From Sphingomonadales bacterium (lineage in GTDB: Bacteria > Pseudomonadota > Alphaproteobacteria > Sphingomonadales > Govanellaceae): a stretch of 64,000 nt of DNA. The DNA is taken from positions 1-64,000 of the forward strand of contig JACFMS010000001.1 in the NCBI GenBank assembly GCA_019455285.1, read 5' to 3'. Shown piece by piece: positions 34,976 through 44,668 of the stretch; position 1 is the first letter of the stretch; each line of letters starts with the position of its first letter. Below the pieces are notes generated by a model that was not told the DNA's origin, did no database searches, and saw only the letters and a program-made list of their open reading frames with translations. A program made the position numbers and the translations under genes.

Positions 34976-35974
34976 ATGACAGTATCGCGTACGATATATG
35001 CGCCATCGCGCGAAGGCTTGCGCGACGCCTATGGCGCCATGCAAAAGATTCGCTGTTTTGAGGAGCGGCTGCACGCGGAGTTCGCCGCCGGCCGCGTCCC
35101 ATCATCGGTGCATCTCTATGCCGGGCAGGAGGCCTCAGCGGCGGGAATCTGCGCCCACTTGGGCGCGCAGGATTATCTGCACAATACCCACCGCGCGCAC
35201 GGTCCGGCGATTGCCCGTGGCGCAGACTTGATCGCCATTACCAAGGAGATCTATCTGCGCGCCGGCGGCCTGTGCCAGGGAAAGGGTGGCTCGCCGCATC
35301 TGCATGACGCCCGCTTGCGACTCATCGGCGCCAACGGCGGCGTCGGCAGCGGCGCGGCTCTGGCTTGCGGCAGCGCGCTCGCCATCCGTCATCGCCAGGA
35401 AAACGGCGTGGCGGTGGCCCTGCTTGGCGATGGCGCGTGCAATCAGGGCGTGGTTTCCGAGAGTTTCAATCTGGCGTCGGTGTGGAAGTTGCCGGTGGTG
35501 TTCGCCATCGAAAATAATGGCTATGCCGAGGCCACCGCCACCAGCTACGCCATCGCCGGCGATAATCTTGCCGCCCGTGGACCGGCCTTTGGCATGCCGT
35601 CGACGCGGGTCGACGGCGCAGATTATTTCGCCGTCCATGAAGCCGCCGGCGTCGCCATTGAACGCGCGCGCTCGGGCGGCGGCCCCAGTCTCGTTGAGAT
35701 CATGGCGCCGCGCTTTTATGGCCATTATGAGGGTGACGCACAGAAGTACCGCGCACCCGGCGAGGTCGCGGAGCTACGCCGCACCCGTGATTGCTTGACG
35801 CGCTTGCGTCAGCGCATGATTGATGAATATCAGTTCTCCACTGCCGAAATCGATGCCATGGATGCTGAGATCGGCGTCGACATCGATCGCGCCTTCGCAG
35901 AGGCCGCGGCGGCGCCGCCGTCGGATCCTGCGTTGTTGATGCGCGACATCTACGCCGACCGCAGCGGTCTATAA
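34976..35974 (+). CDS. Thiamine-dependent dehydrogenase E1 alpha subunit (acetoin / 2-oxoacid type)
   Basis: A 333-residue E1-alpha. The thiamine-diphosphate motif is GDGACNQG with ENN 26 residues later, and the phosphorylation-loop region YRAPGEV matches the family. Start at 34976 (MTVSRTIYAPSREGLRDAYGAM) lies 10 bases after the TonB stop; a longer frame from 34718 would run through the receptor gene. With E1-beta and the lipoyl/hydrolase protein next to it this is the gene order of acetoin dehydrogenase (acoABC). It decarboxylates or cleaves a 2-oxo compound and passes an acyl group to lipoate. No E3 gene is in the window. Confidence 0.9.
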   Translation: MTVSRTIYAPSREGLRDAYGAMQKIRCFEERLHAEFAAGRVPSSVHLYAGQEASAAGICAHLGAQDYLHNTHRAHGPAIARGADLIAITKEIYLRAGGLCQGKGGSPHLHDARLRLIGANGGVGSGAALACGSALAIRHRQENGVAVALLGDGACNQGVVSESFNLASVWKLPVVFAIENNGYAEATATSYAIAGDNLAARGPAFGMPSTRVDGADYFAVHEAAGVAIERARSGGGPSLVEIMAPRFYGHYEGDAQKYRAPGEVAELRRTRDCLTRLRQRMIDEYQFSTAEIDAMDAEIGVDIDRAFAEAAAAPPSDPALLMRDIYADRSGL

Positions 35975-35988
35975 CAAGGATAGCCATC

Positions 35989-36996
35989 ATGTCAGTTAAA
36001 AGTTACCGCGCCGCTATTCGGGAGGCGCTTGAGCATGAGATGCAGCGCGATCCGGATGTGGTGCTGATCGGCCAGGATCTGGCCGGCGGCGCGGGTGGCG
36101 GCGGCGAGGATGACGCCTGGGGCGGCCCGATGGCGGTTACCAAAGGTCTGGTCGGCAAATTCGGCCGCGAGCGCGTGCTTGATACGCCGGTCAGCGAGGC
36201 GGCCTCCATCGGCGCGGCGGTGGGCGCAGCCGCCGCCGGTCTGCGGCCGGTGGCGGAGCTGATGTTCTGCGACTTCATCGGCGTGTGCTGCGACCAGATC
36301 CTCAACCAAGCGGCCAAGTACCGCTACACCTTCGGCGGCCAGGACCAGGTGCCGCTCACCATCCGCACCACCATCGGCGCCGGCCAGCAGCTCGGCTCGC
36401 AGCACTCGCAGGCGCTTTACCCCCTATTCAGCTACTTTCCTGGCCTGAAGGTGGTGGTGCCGGCGACCGCCTATGACGCCAAGGGCCTGTTGGCGACCGC
36501 CATTCGCGACAATGATCCGGTGATCTTTTGCGAGCATCGTCTGCTTTACCGGCTGCGCGAGGACGTGCCGGATGAGAGCTACACCATCCCCTTCGGCGAA
36601 GCGCGCATCGTCGAGGAAGGCGGCGATGTGACCGTGGTGGCGCTGTCGCGCATGGTGCACGTGGCCGCCGAAGCGGTGCGCGCCTTGCGCGAAGACGGCA
36701 TTGACTGCGATCTGATCGATCCGCGCACCACGACGCCGCTTGATACCGATACTATTTTCGACAGCGTCGAAGCGACCGGCCGGTTGGTCATCGTCGATGA
36801 GGCGGGCCCGCGCTGTGGCACGGCGTCCGACATCGCCGCCATCGTCGCCGAGGAAATGTTCAACGCCCTGCGCGCGCCGATCCGGCGGGTGACGCCGCCT
36901 TACGCGCCGGTGCCGGCGGCCCCTGAGCTTGAGCGGAGCTATGTTCCCGATGCATCGCGCATTATCGCCGCCGTGCGATCGGTGATGGAGCGCTAG
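35989..36996 (+). CDS. Thiamine-dependent dehydrogenase E1 beta subunit
   Basis: A 335-residue E1-beta (MSVKSYRAAIREALEHEMQRDPDVVLIGQDLAGGAGGGG). Family segments: DTPVSEAASIGAAVGAA, GLRPVAELMFCDFIGVCCDQI, RTTIGAGQQLGSQHSQALYPLFSYFPGL and the transketolase C-domain DLIDPRTTTPLDTDTI. It starts 14 bases after E1-alpha and ends one base before the E2-like gene, so the three are translated as one unit. It forms an alpha2beta2 E1 with the preceding gene. Confidence 0.92.
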   Translation: MSVKSYRAAIREALEHEMQRDPDVVLIGQDLAGGAGGGGEDDAWGGPMAVTKGLVGKFGRERVLDTPVSEAASIGAAVGAAAAGLRPVAELMFCDFIGVCCDQILNQAAKYRYTFGGQDQVPLTIRTTIGAGQQLGSQHSQALYPLFSYFPGLKVVVPATAYDAKGLLATAIRDNDPVIFCEHRLLYRLREDVPDESYTIPFGEARIVEEGGDVTVVALSRMVHVAAEAVRALREDGIDCDLIDPRTTTPLDTDTIFDSVEATGRLVIVDEAGPRCGTASDIAAIVAEEMFNALRAPIRRVTPPYAPVPAAPELERSYVPDASRIIAAVRSVMER

Positions 36997-36997
36997 G

Positions 36998-38104
36998 ATG
37001 AACGAGGGCATTACACCTTTGCTGATGCCCCGCTGGGGCGTCGACATGACTGAGGGCAAGGTCGTGCGCTGGCTGGTAGTTGAAGGCGCTGTGGTGCATG
37101 CCAATACCGAATTGGTGGAGGTCGAATCGGAAAAGGCGGTTGCCCCCGTGGAGGCGGGCGCGGAATCCGTTTTGCGGCGACGCATCGCGCCGGAAGGAGT
37201 GATGGTCCCGGTCGGCGGGCTGCTTGGCGTCCTGGCGCCAAACGGCGTGGCCGATGCCGATATCGAGGCGTTTGTACAGGCTTTTGCCGCTCCCAAGCAG
37301 AGCGTGGCGGCAATGCCAACCCAGGACGAAACGGTGACGGCGCTGGGGCAATCGCTCCGTCTGCTGTCGTTCGGCGCGGGCGACCCGCCGCTGCTGCTGG
37401 CGCATGGCTTCGGCGGCGACCGGCGCGGCTGGAGTCTGGTGCAAAGCGAATTGGCGCGGCAACGGCGGGTCATCAGCGTTGATTTGCCGGGTCATGGCGA
37501 TTCCAGCAAAACCATTGCATCGGCGTCGCCTGAATTCTTTCGCGATATCCTCCTCGCGCTCATGGATGCGCTGGGTCTGGCGCGGGTTCATCTCGTGGGG
37601 CATTCCTGGGGCGGCGTGCTGGCGATGGCGGTGGCCGAACAGGCGCCGCAGCGGGTGGCGAGTCTGACGCTGATCGGCACCGCAGGCCAGGAGACGCCGG
37701 TCGAGGCAAACTATATACGCGACTTTCTCGACGCCGCGCGGCGCGCCGAGGTCAAGACGGTGTTGCAGCGTTTGTTCGCCGATCCGGCCATGGTCAGCCG
37801 CGAGATGGTGGAGCAAGTGCTGCGCTTCAAGCGCATCGAGGCGGCGGATGACGCGCTGCGAAAAATCGCCGTCATGAGCCATGAAGCATCGCGCCGGCCT
37901 GATCCGGCGGCAGCGCCATCGGTTCCCACTCAGATCATCGCCGGCCGAGAGGACAGGATATGTCCGCTGGGCGAAAACTTTACGCCGCCGCAAGGCGTCG
38001 TCCTGCATCTGCTCGATCGGGTGGGGCACATGCCGCACCTGGAAGCCCCCGCCAAGGTGGCGTCCCTGATCAACGCCCACGTATCAGCGGCATCCGCCCC
38101 ATGA
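36998..38104 (+). CDS. Lipoyl domain / alpha-beta hydrolase fusion (AcoC-like E2)
   Basis: A 368-residue protein. Residues 1-80 are a lipoyl domain with the modified lysine Lys46 in VESEKAVAP. From about residue 115 comes an alpha/beta-hydrolase fold (LLLAHGFGGDRRGWS; nucleophile elbow GHSWGG; His near HMPHLEAP). This layout, with no E3-binding domain and no normal acyltransferase core, is that of acetoin dehydrogenase component AcoC. It would move an acetyl-type group from lipoate to CoA. In this cluster the true substrate could be acetoin-like or a 2-oxo fragment released by aldol cleavage. It starts one base after E1-beta. Confidence 0.9.
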   Translation: MNEGITPLLMPRWGVDMTEGKVVRWLVVEGAVVHANTELVEVESEKAVAPVEAGAESVLRRRIAPEGVMVPVGGLLGVLAPNGVADADIEAFVQAFAAPKQSVAAMPTQDETVTALGQSLRLLSFGAGDPPLLLAHGFGGDRRGWSLVQSELARQRRVISVDLPGHGDSSKTIASASPEFFRDILLALMDALGLARVHLVGHSWGGVLAMAVAEQAPQRVASLTLIGTAGQETPVEANYIRDFLDAARRAEVKTVLQRLFADPAMVSREMVEQVLRFKRIEAADDALRKIAVMSHEASRRPDPAAAPSVPTQIIAGREDRICPLGENFTPPQGVVLHLLDRVGHMPHLEAPAKVASLINAHVSAASAP

Positions 38105-38131
38105 GGATATCTATCCCTGGCGCGGCAGAGG

Positions 38132-38626
38132 TCACTTGGCGTCGATGGCGGGCGTATCCATGCCGACATAACTGTAATGATCCGCCGCAACCCGCCAGCC
38201 GTTTGCCGTCTTGACCCAGACATAGAGCGACTTGGCGGTGACAGGAGCTTCCTTCTCATCGGCAGGCATCAACTGAAACACCACGAACTGATACGCCGCC
38301 TCACTGCCAAGGGGCGCGGTCCAGACGGCGGTCGCCGTGATGCGAGGATAGGCGGCAATCAGCTCCGCAATCAGTTTCGTGCTTTGAGCATTGCCTGCCC
38401 ACACCGTGGGGCTATCCGACGCCGTGATGACCACATCATCGGTCAGAAACTCGCTGACGAACTTCGCCGCATCGCCCGTCGCCCAGATCGGGCCATAGGC
38501 CTGATCCAATTTCCCTTGGAGCGTCTGGTGCAGCGTGGCGTCGCTCGCGGACGCCGAACCGGCAAAGGCGGCGCCGACGGCGAAGCAAACCAGATAAAAG
38601 GCTGTCCTGAAAGCTCGGATAAACAT
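38132..38626 (-). CDS. Secreted SnoaL/DUF4440-like protein
   Basis: A 164-residue protein with a Sec signal (MFIRAFRTAFYLVCFAVGAAFAGSASA) and an NTF2-like fold: DQAYGPIWATGDAAKFVSEFLTDDVVI, then SLYVWVKTANGWRVAADHYSYVG. It is periplasmic and probably a small enzyme or binding protein; the catalytic role cannot be named. It lies downstream of the broken CoA ligase on the same strand and is convergent with the AcoC-like gene. A similar secreted protein is at 50117-50629. Confidence 0.8.
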   Translation of the reverse strand: MFIRAFRTAFYLVCFAVGAAFAGSASASDATLHQTLQGKLDQAYGPIWATGDAAKFVSEFLTDDVVITASDSPTVWAGNAQSTKLIAELIAAYPRITATAVWTAPLGSEAAYQFVVFQLMPADEKEAPVTAKSLYVWVKTANGWRVAADHYSYVGMDTPAIDAK

Positions 38627-38668
38627 GAAACCTCCTCTTATAGTCCGATGATCCGCACTAACCAGAAG

Positions 38669-40268
38669 TCACAGGCGCTTGCGCAATTCGGTTTTCTGAA
38701 TTTTTCCGGTGGACGTCTTGGGCAACGCCTCGAACAAGACCCGCGTCGGACACTTGTAATGGGCAAGCCGTTCCCGGCAAAAAGCAATCAGCTCATCGGC
38801 GGTAAGGGCGAAGCCCTGCTTTAATTCCACGAAGGCGACGGGCGTTTCCCCCCATTTCTCATGGGGGCCGGCGACAACGGCGGCTTCGGACACGGCGGGA
38901 TGCTTGTAGATCACGCCTTCCACCTCAATGGAGGAAATATTCTCGCCGCCGGAGATGATGATATCCTTGGAGCGATCCTTCAATTCTATCTGACCGTCAG
39001 GATGGCGCACGCCAAGATCGCCCGAGCGGAAATGCCCGCCGGCGAATGCGCTGCCGGTGGCGTCTGGGTTTTTCAAGTAGCCTTTCATGACGGCGTTGCC
39101 GCGGAACATGATCTCGCCCATGGTCTTGCCGTCCGGCGGAACTTCCGCCATCGTCGCCGGATCCCGAACGCTTAATTCCTCTTCGATGACGTAATTGACG
39201 CCCTGCCGCGCCCGCAGGTGAGCGCGTTCTTCCGCCGGCAGCTTGTCCCACTCTTGCCGCCAGGCGCAGACCGTCATCGGGCCGTATACTTCCGTCAATC
39301 CGTACACATGGGTGACGTCGATGCCCACCGCGTCGGCGCGCGCCAGCACCGCCGCCGGCCATGAACTGCACGCGGGGAGAAAACGTCACGCCGCGCTCTT
39401 GCGCCAGCGTAGCGACCATGTTGAGCACGATGGGCGCGCCGCACATGTGGGTTGCGCCTTCGCTCTGCAGGGCGTGCAGAATATCCGCCGCCACCGGCGC
39501 GCGCAGGCAGATGTTGACGCCGCCCTTGGCGGCAATCGCCCACGGAAAGCACCAGCCGTTGCAGTGAAACAGCGGCAAGGTCCACAAATAGCGCGGCTGC
39601 GCCGGCATGGACCATTCCAGCGCCGTGCCGATGGAAGTCAGGTACAAACCGCGATGGCTATAGACCACGCCTTTTGGCCTGGCCGTGGTGCCCGAAGTGT
39701 AGTTGAGCGCCACCGCATCCCATTCGTCATCCGGCATGGTATCCCAGGCGTCAAGCGGTTCGGCCGCCTTGATGACCTCTTCATAAGCAAGACCGGCAAG
39801 GCCCGATGCGTCCTCGCCATCGCCGCCATCAATAAGGATGATTTGCGGTCTGACCTTGGCCAGCGCCAACGCCTGCCGCGCCACGTCCGCCAGACCGGTA
39901 TCGACAAAAAATATTTCCGCCTCGGCATGATCAAGGATATAGGCCACATCGTCCGCGCCCAGCCGCGTGTTGATCATGTTCAACACCCCTCGGGACATCG
40001 GTACGGCGTACGACAGCTCCACCGCCGCCGGCAGATTACGGCACAGCACCGCCACCGTGCTATCCTTGCCAACCCCTTTGGCGCGCAACCCAGCGGCCAT
40101 TCTTAAACAACGATCGTAAACTTCGCCCCAGCTCCGCGTCGATCCTTCAAAGATGATCGCCGGCTGTTCCGCGTAAGCCTGCGCCGCCCGGCGCACCAAG
40201 GATACCGGGGATAATGGCGCATGATTGGCGCCGCATTTATCAAGTCCGTCGTCGTATTTAGCTACCAT
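38669..40268 (-). pseudogene. Acyl-CoA synthetase (long/medium-chain type), broken by a frameshift
   Basis: Reading leftward from 40268, the N-terminal two thirds are intact: TRSWGEVYDRCLRMAAGLRAKGV, then LNYTSGTTARPKGVVYSH and LPLFHCNGW. After VQFMAGG the frame changes near 39350-39365, and the rest ([24 protein letters not shown] through the catalytic lysine [18 protein letters not shown]) continues in another frame. Comparison with the usual GGAAPPAAVLAR segment implies loss of about 11 bases, in a place where the short string GCCGGCGG could have recombined with itself. Either a real pseudogene or an assembly/sequencing error in GC-rich DNA. If repaired it would be a CoA ligase of about 535 residues. 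Confidence 0.85.
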
Positions 40269-40315
40269 GTCCTGTACGCGATAAGTTTAGTTGACGGCCT
40301 TTTTGCCTAATAAGA

Positions 40316-40340
40316 GTTAAGGCAGAACGCCTGCCTTAAC
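40316..40340 (-). terminator. Perfect 10-bp hairpin after the TonB gene
   Basis: GTTAAGGCAG, loop AACGC, CTGCCTTAAC: a perfect stem 24 bases after the stop of the TonB gene at 40364. On the leftward transcript it is followed by CTCTTATT, which is only moderately U-rich, so it is a good hairpin with an imperfect tail. It separates the amine-oxidase operon from the broken CoA ligase. Confidence 0.6.
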
Positions 40341-40363
40341 CCCCATAGACTTTCCCAGAACAG

Positions 40364-42610
40364 CTAGAAGCGATAGTTGATCTCCGCCCCCCACCACCGC
40401 GGCCGGCCCCATTGGGTCTGGGTGAAGCCGAAGCTGCTGAAGTCGAGGGCGAAGGTCAGGAAGCGCTTGTCGGTCAAATTACGCACGAAGCCGGCGATCT
40501 CCCAGGTGTCATCCTGTCCGGCAAGACTGATACGGGCGTTCACCAGGGCATAAGAATCGCCAACGGTGGACGGATGATTGATGATCGAGTAATTGACCGT
40601 ATCCTGATAGGAGCCGTCGACCTGCACCGAAGCGACGCCGAATGGCACATCCCAGGAATAGCGCGCCAACGCATTCAGGGTCACATCGGGCGCAATCGGC
40701 AGCGTCTGGTCTGCAAATAAGCCATCGGGCAGCAGGACGTTCTTGGCCTCGGCCTTAAAGAGGAAGGACACGCCGAAGTTCAAATCCAGTCCCTTCATGG
40801 GATGGGCCTGAAGCTCGATTTCACCGCCGATGATGGTGGCGTCCACGTTCTGCACCCGCTGCGCCAAGCCGTCGAACACAAAGGCTTGATAGTCCTTATA
40901 GTCATAGTAGAACATGGCGCCGGTGAGAAATGCCGCGCCATTGAACAAGGAGCCCTTGGCGCCAACTTCATAGTTGCGAAGTTGTTCCCGATCGAAGGGG
41001 ATGGTATCCGCAAAATCGGGCTGGTAGCTGCCGTTAAATCCGGCTCCCTTGGAGCCTTGAGTGACGCCGGCATAAAGCATCCACTGATCATCCGGGCGAT
41101 ATTCAAGAAGCGCCTTGAAATCAACCAGGCTGTCTTTCGATTTGCCGCTGAATTGCGTCACCGCGCCTGGAAAAGCGAAATATCCGAATGGATCAAGCGC
41201 CACGGTATTACCCCAGGAATGGGAAACCTTGTCTCTGGTGTAGCGCAATCCGGCGACGGCCGTCAGTTGATCGGTCAGATCATACTCCACCTGGCCAAAC
41301 ACCGCCCATGCCGTTTTATTATGCTCCCAGAACGAATGGGTGTCAAAGGTCAGTCCATCGAGCGCAGCAATACCGCCAAAGGTGCTGCTATCCCAAACCT
41401 TGCTGCCGTAATCGCCTTTGATCCTCAGATAATTCACCCCGGCGAGCCAACGCAGATTGCCCGTTTCGCCGTTGGCGCGCAGTTCCTGCGAGAACGTTTC
41501 AACATTGGCAAGGCCGGCGAAGTTCAGCAGCGGATTGGGCGAGGAATCCCCTTCCTCCGCATAATCCTTCTCTGACTTTCGATAGTCGGTCAAACTGACG
41601 ATGGAGAAATTGTCTTTATTCAACGTAATATTTGCGCTGGCGCCGTAGATCTTTCGATCCAGGAAGCCTTCAAAATCATACTCGTTGACCAGGGGATCAT
41701 CGCTTGGCCGTAAATAGCCGAGCAAATCGCAGCCATTGCAGGTGCCCCACGGATTGTCGTTTGGACCGATGAGCTCGCCATAGCCATGCTCGCCGGTGGG
41801 CGCCGATGGCCGTTGGGTGTAAGCGCCGGTTTTCTCGTTGTCGTTTTCGGTGTAATGGCCCTTCAAGATCACCTGTAGTTCTTCGCTGGGCTTGAACAAG
41901 AACTGCCCGCGCACCGCCATGACATCCTGCTCATGGCGGTCCGGGCCAAGCAGGTTTTTATAATAGCCGTCGGCATTCTGGATAAGGCCGGCCACGCGAA
42001 CGGCCGCCTTGTCGCCCATCGGCAGGTTCACGGCGCCTTCCACCTCGATCTGGTCATAGCTGCCATAGGTGAACCGGCCGTAGCCGTTTATCTCCTCCGT
42101 CGAGGGTTTTTGCGTAATGAAGTGGATCAACCCGCCGGTGGCATTGCGGCCGAACACGGTGCCCTGCGGACCCTTCAGCGTTTCCACCCGATCAAGATCG
42201 AACAGCGGGAAACCCGCCGCCGTCATCGAGGCGACATAAGCTTCGTCCTCGTAAATGGCGATCGGACTTTCATGATGATCGGCAAAATCGTTCTGATTGA
42301 CGCCGCGGATATTGAACAGAACGATGGACGGGCTGCCGGATACGGCGCTGACCGCCAATCCCGGCACTTGCGCGATAATGTCGGTGCTTTGGTTAAAGCC
42401 GAGCTTGTTCAATTGCTCGGAGGAAAAAGCCGTCACCGCTACCGGGACATCCTTCAGGCTCTCCTCGCGCTTCTGCGCCGTTACGGTGATCTCCTCGATC
42501 AACAGGCCGCCCCGGTCCTGCGCGCCGGCGCCGCCAATCCACAGGACGCTGGCGCTGGCAAGCGCCGCCACACTCGTCAATGATTTACTGCGAAGAATTT
42601 TCATGTTCAC
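40364..42610 (-). CDS. TonB-dependent outer-membrane receptor of the amine-oxidase operon
   Basis: A 748-residue receptor with a Sec signal ending in VLWIGGAGAQ, then IEEITVTAQKREESLKDVPVAVTAF. The plug motif DRVETLKGPQGTVFGRNATGGLIHFI is followed by a barrel that ends in GAEINYRF. It is the last gene of a leftward operon (cupin, cytochrome c, flavin amine oxidase, receptor) and lies 69 bases after the oxidase. It probably brings that oxidase its substrate across the outer membrane; since both act in the envelope the substrate need not enter the cytoplasm first. Confidence 0.93.
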   Translation of the reverse strand: MNMKILRSKSLTSVAALASASVLWIGGAGAQDRGGLLIEEITVTAQKREESLKDVPVAVTAFSSEQLNKLGFNQSTDIIAQVPGLAVSAVSGSPSIVLFNIRGVNQNDFADHHESPIAIYEDEAYVASMTAAGFPLFDLDRVETLKGPQGTVFGRNATGGLIHFITQKPSTEEINGYGRFTYGSYDQIEVEGAVNLPMGDKAAVRVAGLIQNADGYYKNLLGPDRHEQDVMAVRGQFLFKPSEELQVILKGHYTENDNEKTGAYTQRPSAPTGEHGYGELIGPNDNPWGTCNGCDLLGYLRPSDDPLVNEYDFEGFLDRKIYGASANITLNKDNFSIVSLTDYRKSEKDYAEEGDSSPNPLLNFAGLANVETFSQELRANGETGNLRWLAGVNYLRIKGDYGSKVWDSSTFGGIAALDGLTFDTHSFWEHNKTAWAVFGQVEYDLTDQLTAVAGLRYTRDKVSHSWGNTVALDPFGYFAFPGAVTQFSGKSKDSLVDFKALLEYRPDDQWMLYAGVTQGSKGAGFNGSYQPDFADTIPFDREQLRNYEVGAKGSLFNGAAFLTGAMFYYDYKDYQAFVFDGLAQRVQNVDATIIGGEIELQAHPMKGLDLNFGVSFLFKAEAKNVLLPDGLFADQTLPIAPDVTLNALARYSWDVPFGVASVQVDGSYQDTVNYSIINHPSTVGDSYALVNARISLAGQDDTWEIAGFVRNLTDKRFLTFALDFSSFGFTQTQWGRPRWWGAEINYRF

Positions 42611-42679
42611 CTCCCTATTTCCTTATTTCCCTATTGCCGTTGAGGTATTTTCTCATTTTCAACCACCCCATCTGATTTC

Positions 42680-44167
42680 TTAAGCGCCCAATTGCTGACG
42701 GACGCGCTGCGCTGCGATGATCCCCTGCTCGATGGCGCCGTCAATGAAGCCGCGCCAGCCATTCGCCCAGTCGGAGTTGGCGAAATGAATATCCCCCTGG
42801 GACTTTTGCATATCGCCAATGAACTTCGACATCTGCCCTGGGCGCGAAGCAAACCATACGCCCTGGGAGTAGGGGTCGACATTCCAGCCATAGCCGAAAG
42901 CCTGCGTCACCTTGGCGTCGGGCAGGAATTGGCGAACCGCCGCTTCGACGGCTTCCTGGTCGTTCATGTCCAGCGTTTCCGTGCTGGGACCGAAGGTAAT
43001 AAGGTGGGTGTGGCCGTTTTTCGCGCTGCCCCACAAAACATAATTCATCGGCGCCTTGCCGCCCGGCGCCCAACCGCCGAAGATGGGATACTCCTTATCA
43101 AGCTGGATGTGCATCTTCGTTGCCTGCCCGGCATGGGTTTGCTTGGACGCCTCCAGTTTCGCCGCCAGGAGGGCGGGAGAGAACTCCACATCCTTCAGCA
43201 CGTTCATCGGGATAGCGCAGATCAAGGCGTCCGCCGTCAAGCGCTCGCCGCCATCGGTGATAACCTCAACCCCCTTCTCAAGCTGGCTGATTTTATAGAC
43301 CGGCGTTGACAGGCGGATATCGGCGCCTGTGTCAGCGGCGATTTTTTCCAAGAGCGCCTTGGTGCCGCCTTTGATTTTAAAACGGGTAATGGCGTCATTC
43401 ATGACGATGCCGCTGTAGCCGGTAAGGGCATACCAGCGCATCATATCAACCCAGGAAATTTGCTCAGGCGGCGCTCCGCCGTAGGTTGTAAAAAGCGTAT
43501 CGCAGAATATCTTGTCGATCGGGGAGAGATCCGTGCTGTCCAGTTTGTCTTGCACGGAGTATTTATCGGCCTTCACCCAGCCATCATCGGCAAACGGGCT
43601 TGCCGGCCGCGGCATGATCTCGTACGCGTCCTTGAAATAGGTTGCGATGACTTTTTCAAAAGCCTCGCGGGTCGGCCACAGCTTGGAAAACTTGGTGGTA
43701 TGACGCTTGCCTTGATAGTCAAGATAAATGATGTCTTCCGCGACGCCGCCCAGCGTCTCATCCAGCTCCATGTTGTAACGCCGGATCTCGGTCCACACAT
43801 GGGGCTGTAGCCAATGCACCCAGGTTCCCCCCATGTCCACCATTTCACCGGCGAACTCCGCCGTGAACGTCCGGCCGCCCAAGCGGTTGCGGGCTTCCAG
43901 GAGCGTAACGTCAAATCCCAAGACGCCCAGTTCGCGCGCCGCCGTCACGCCGCAGAAGCCGCCGCCGACGATGATGACATGACCCCGAGTACCGCTTCCT
44001 TTTGCCCGTTCCGACGCCTGCCCCGGCGCGCTGGATAGCGCGGAAGCGGCGAGTACGGATGCGCCGGCGCCGGCCAGCAGATGTCGGCGCGACACGGCTC
44101 CCTTCAGGACATCGCTGTCTTTACCAAGATTCCGGATATCGCCTTTATTTTTTCCACGCTCTGCCAT
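42680..44167 (-). CDS. Tat-exported flavin monoamine oxidase-family enzyme
   Basis: A 495-residue FAD enzyme. The twin-arginine-type signal SRRHLLAGAGASVLAASALSSA predicts periplasmic export. The dinucleotide motif is VIIVGGGFCGVTAARELGVLGFDVTLLEARNRLGGRTFTAEF; then GGTWVHWLQP. The C-terminal flavin segment FANSDWANGWRGFIDGAIEQGIIAAQ ends the fold. GAGGAGAG lies before the ATG. The gene directly upstream encodes a cytochrome c, so electrons may go to cytochrome c rather than to O2, as known for nicotine oxidoreductase NicA2 with CycN. The substrate (amine or other C-N/C-H donor) is unknown. Confidence 0.9.
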   Translation of the reverse strand: MAERGKNKGDIRNLGKDSDVLKGAVSRRHLLAGAGASVLAASALSSAPGQASERAKGSGTRGHVIIVGGGFCGVTAARELGVLGFDVTLLEARNRLGGRTFTAEFAGEMVDMGGTWVHWLQPHVWTEIRRYNMELDETLGGVAEDIIYLDYQGKRHTTKFSKLWPTREAFEKVIATYFKDAYEIMPRPASPFADDGWVKADKYSVQDKLDSTDLSPIDKIFCDTLFTTYGGAPPEQISWVDMMRWYALTGYSGIVMNDAITRFKIKGGTKALLEKIAADTGADIRLSTPVYKISQLEKGVEVITDGGERLTADALICAIPMNVLKDVEFSPALLAAKLEASKQTHAGQATKMHIQLDKEYPIFGGWAPGGKAPMNYVLWGSAKNGHTHLITFGPSTETLDMNDQEAVEAAVRQFLPDAKVTQAFGYGWNVDPYSQGVWFASRPGQMSKFIGDMQKSQGDIHFANSDWANGWRGFIDGAIEQGIIAAQRVRQQLGA

Positions 44168-44209
44168 TTTGCTCTCCTCAACCGGCGCCCTGAGCGCGCC
44201 GAAAATGCA

Positions 44210-44626
44210 TCATTTATCAGTCGTCGCCGCGTTCAGCGTCTGAAGAAAACAGATCAGATCCGCGCGCTCTTCCTCTTTTCGCAACCCGGCGAACGCCATG
44301 CTGGTGCCGCGGACGTATTTTTGCGGCGCGGCAAGAAATTGATCCAGTTCCTCCGCCGTCCATGTCGTAGTGATGGCGCGCAGGGCGCGGGAGTATTTGA
44401 AATCCGGATAACTGGCCGCTTGCCTTCCCACAACGCCGATGAGCGGCGGCCCTACCTTACTGATCGCATCGATATCAATGGCATGGCAGGCCACGCATCT
44501 TTTGGCCACTTCCGCGCCATGCTCGACGTTGCAGTCATCGGCAATGGCCGGCTTACCGCCGGCGATCGCCAACGCCGCCGTCAGCGCCACGCTACTTATC
44601 CATTTTGCTGCGGCCATCGCCTGCAC
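44210..44626 (-). CDS. Periplasmic class I cytochrome c
   Basis: A 138-residue c-type cytochrome. The Sec signal KWISSVALTAALAIAGGKPAIA is followed by GAEVAKRCVACHAID (CxxCH haem site), GPPLIGVVGRQAASYPDFKYS and the axial methionine in GTSMAFAGLRKEEERADLICFL. This is the mitochondrial/c2 type. The first codon is GTG at 44626; an ATG at 44617 is possible, and neither has a strong ribosome site. It lies 42 bases on either side from the cupin and amine-oxidase genes, so it is probably the electron acceptor of the latter. Confidence 0.92.
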   Translation of the reverse strand: MQAMAAAKWISSVALTAALAIAGGKPAIADDCNVEHGAEVAKRCVACHAIDIDAISKVGPPLIGVVGRQAASYPDFKYSRALRAITTTWTAEELDQFLAAPQKYVRGTSMAFAGLRKEEERADLICFLQTLNAATTDK

Positions 44627-44668
44627 TCATCGAGTTTGTCATTTCTCGCCGATCCGAGCGCGCCGTAC

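Noticed and set aside
36962-38080. 372-codon open frame antisense to the AcoC-like gene
   Set aside because: The + strand gene has lipoyl and hydrolase motifs and fits the operon; the antisense frame is rich in His, Arg and Gln, with no motif.
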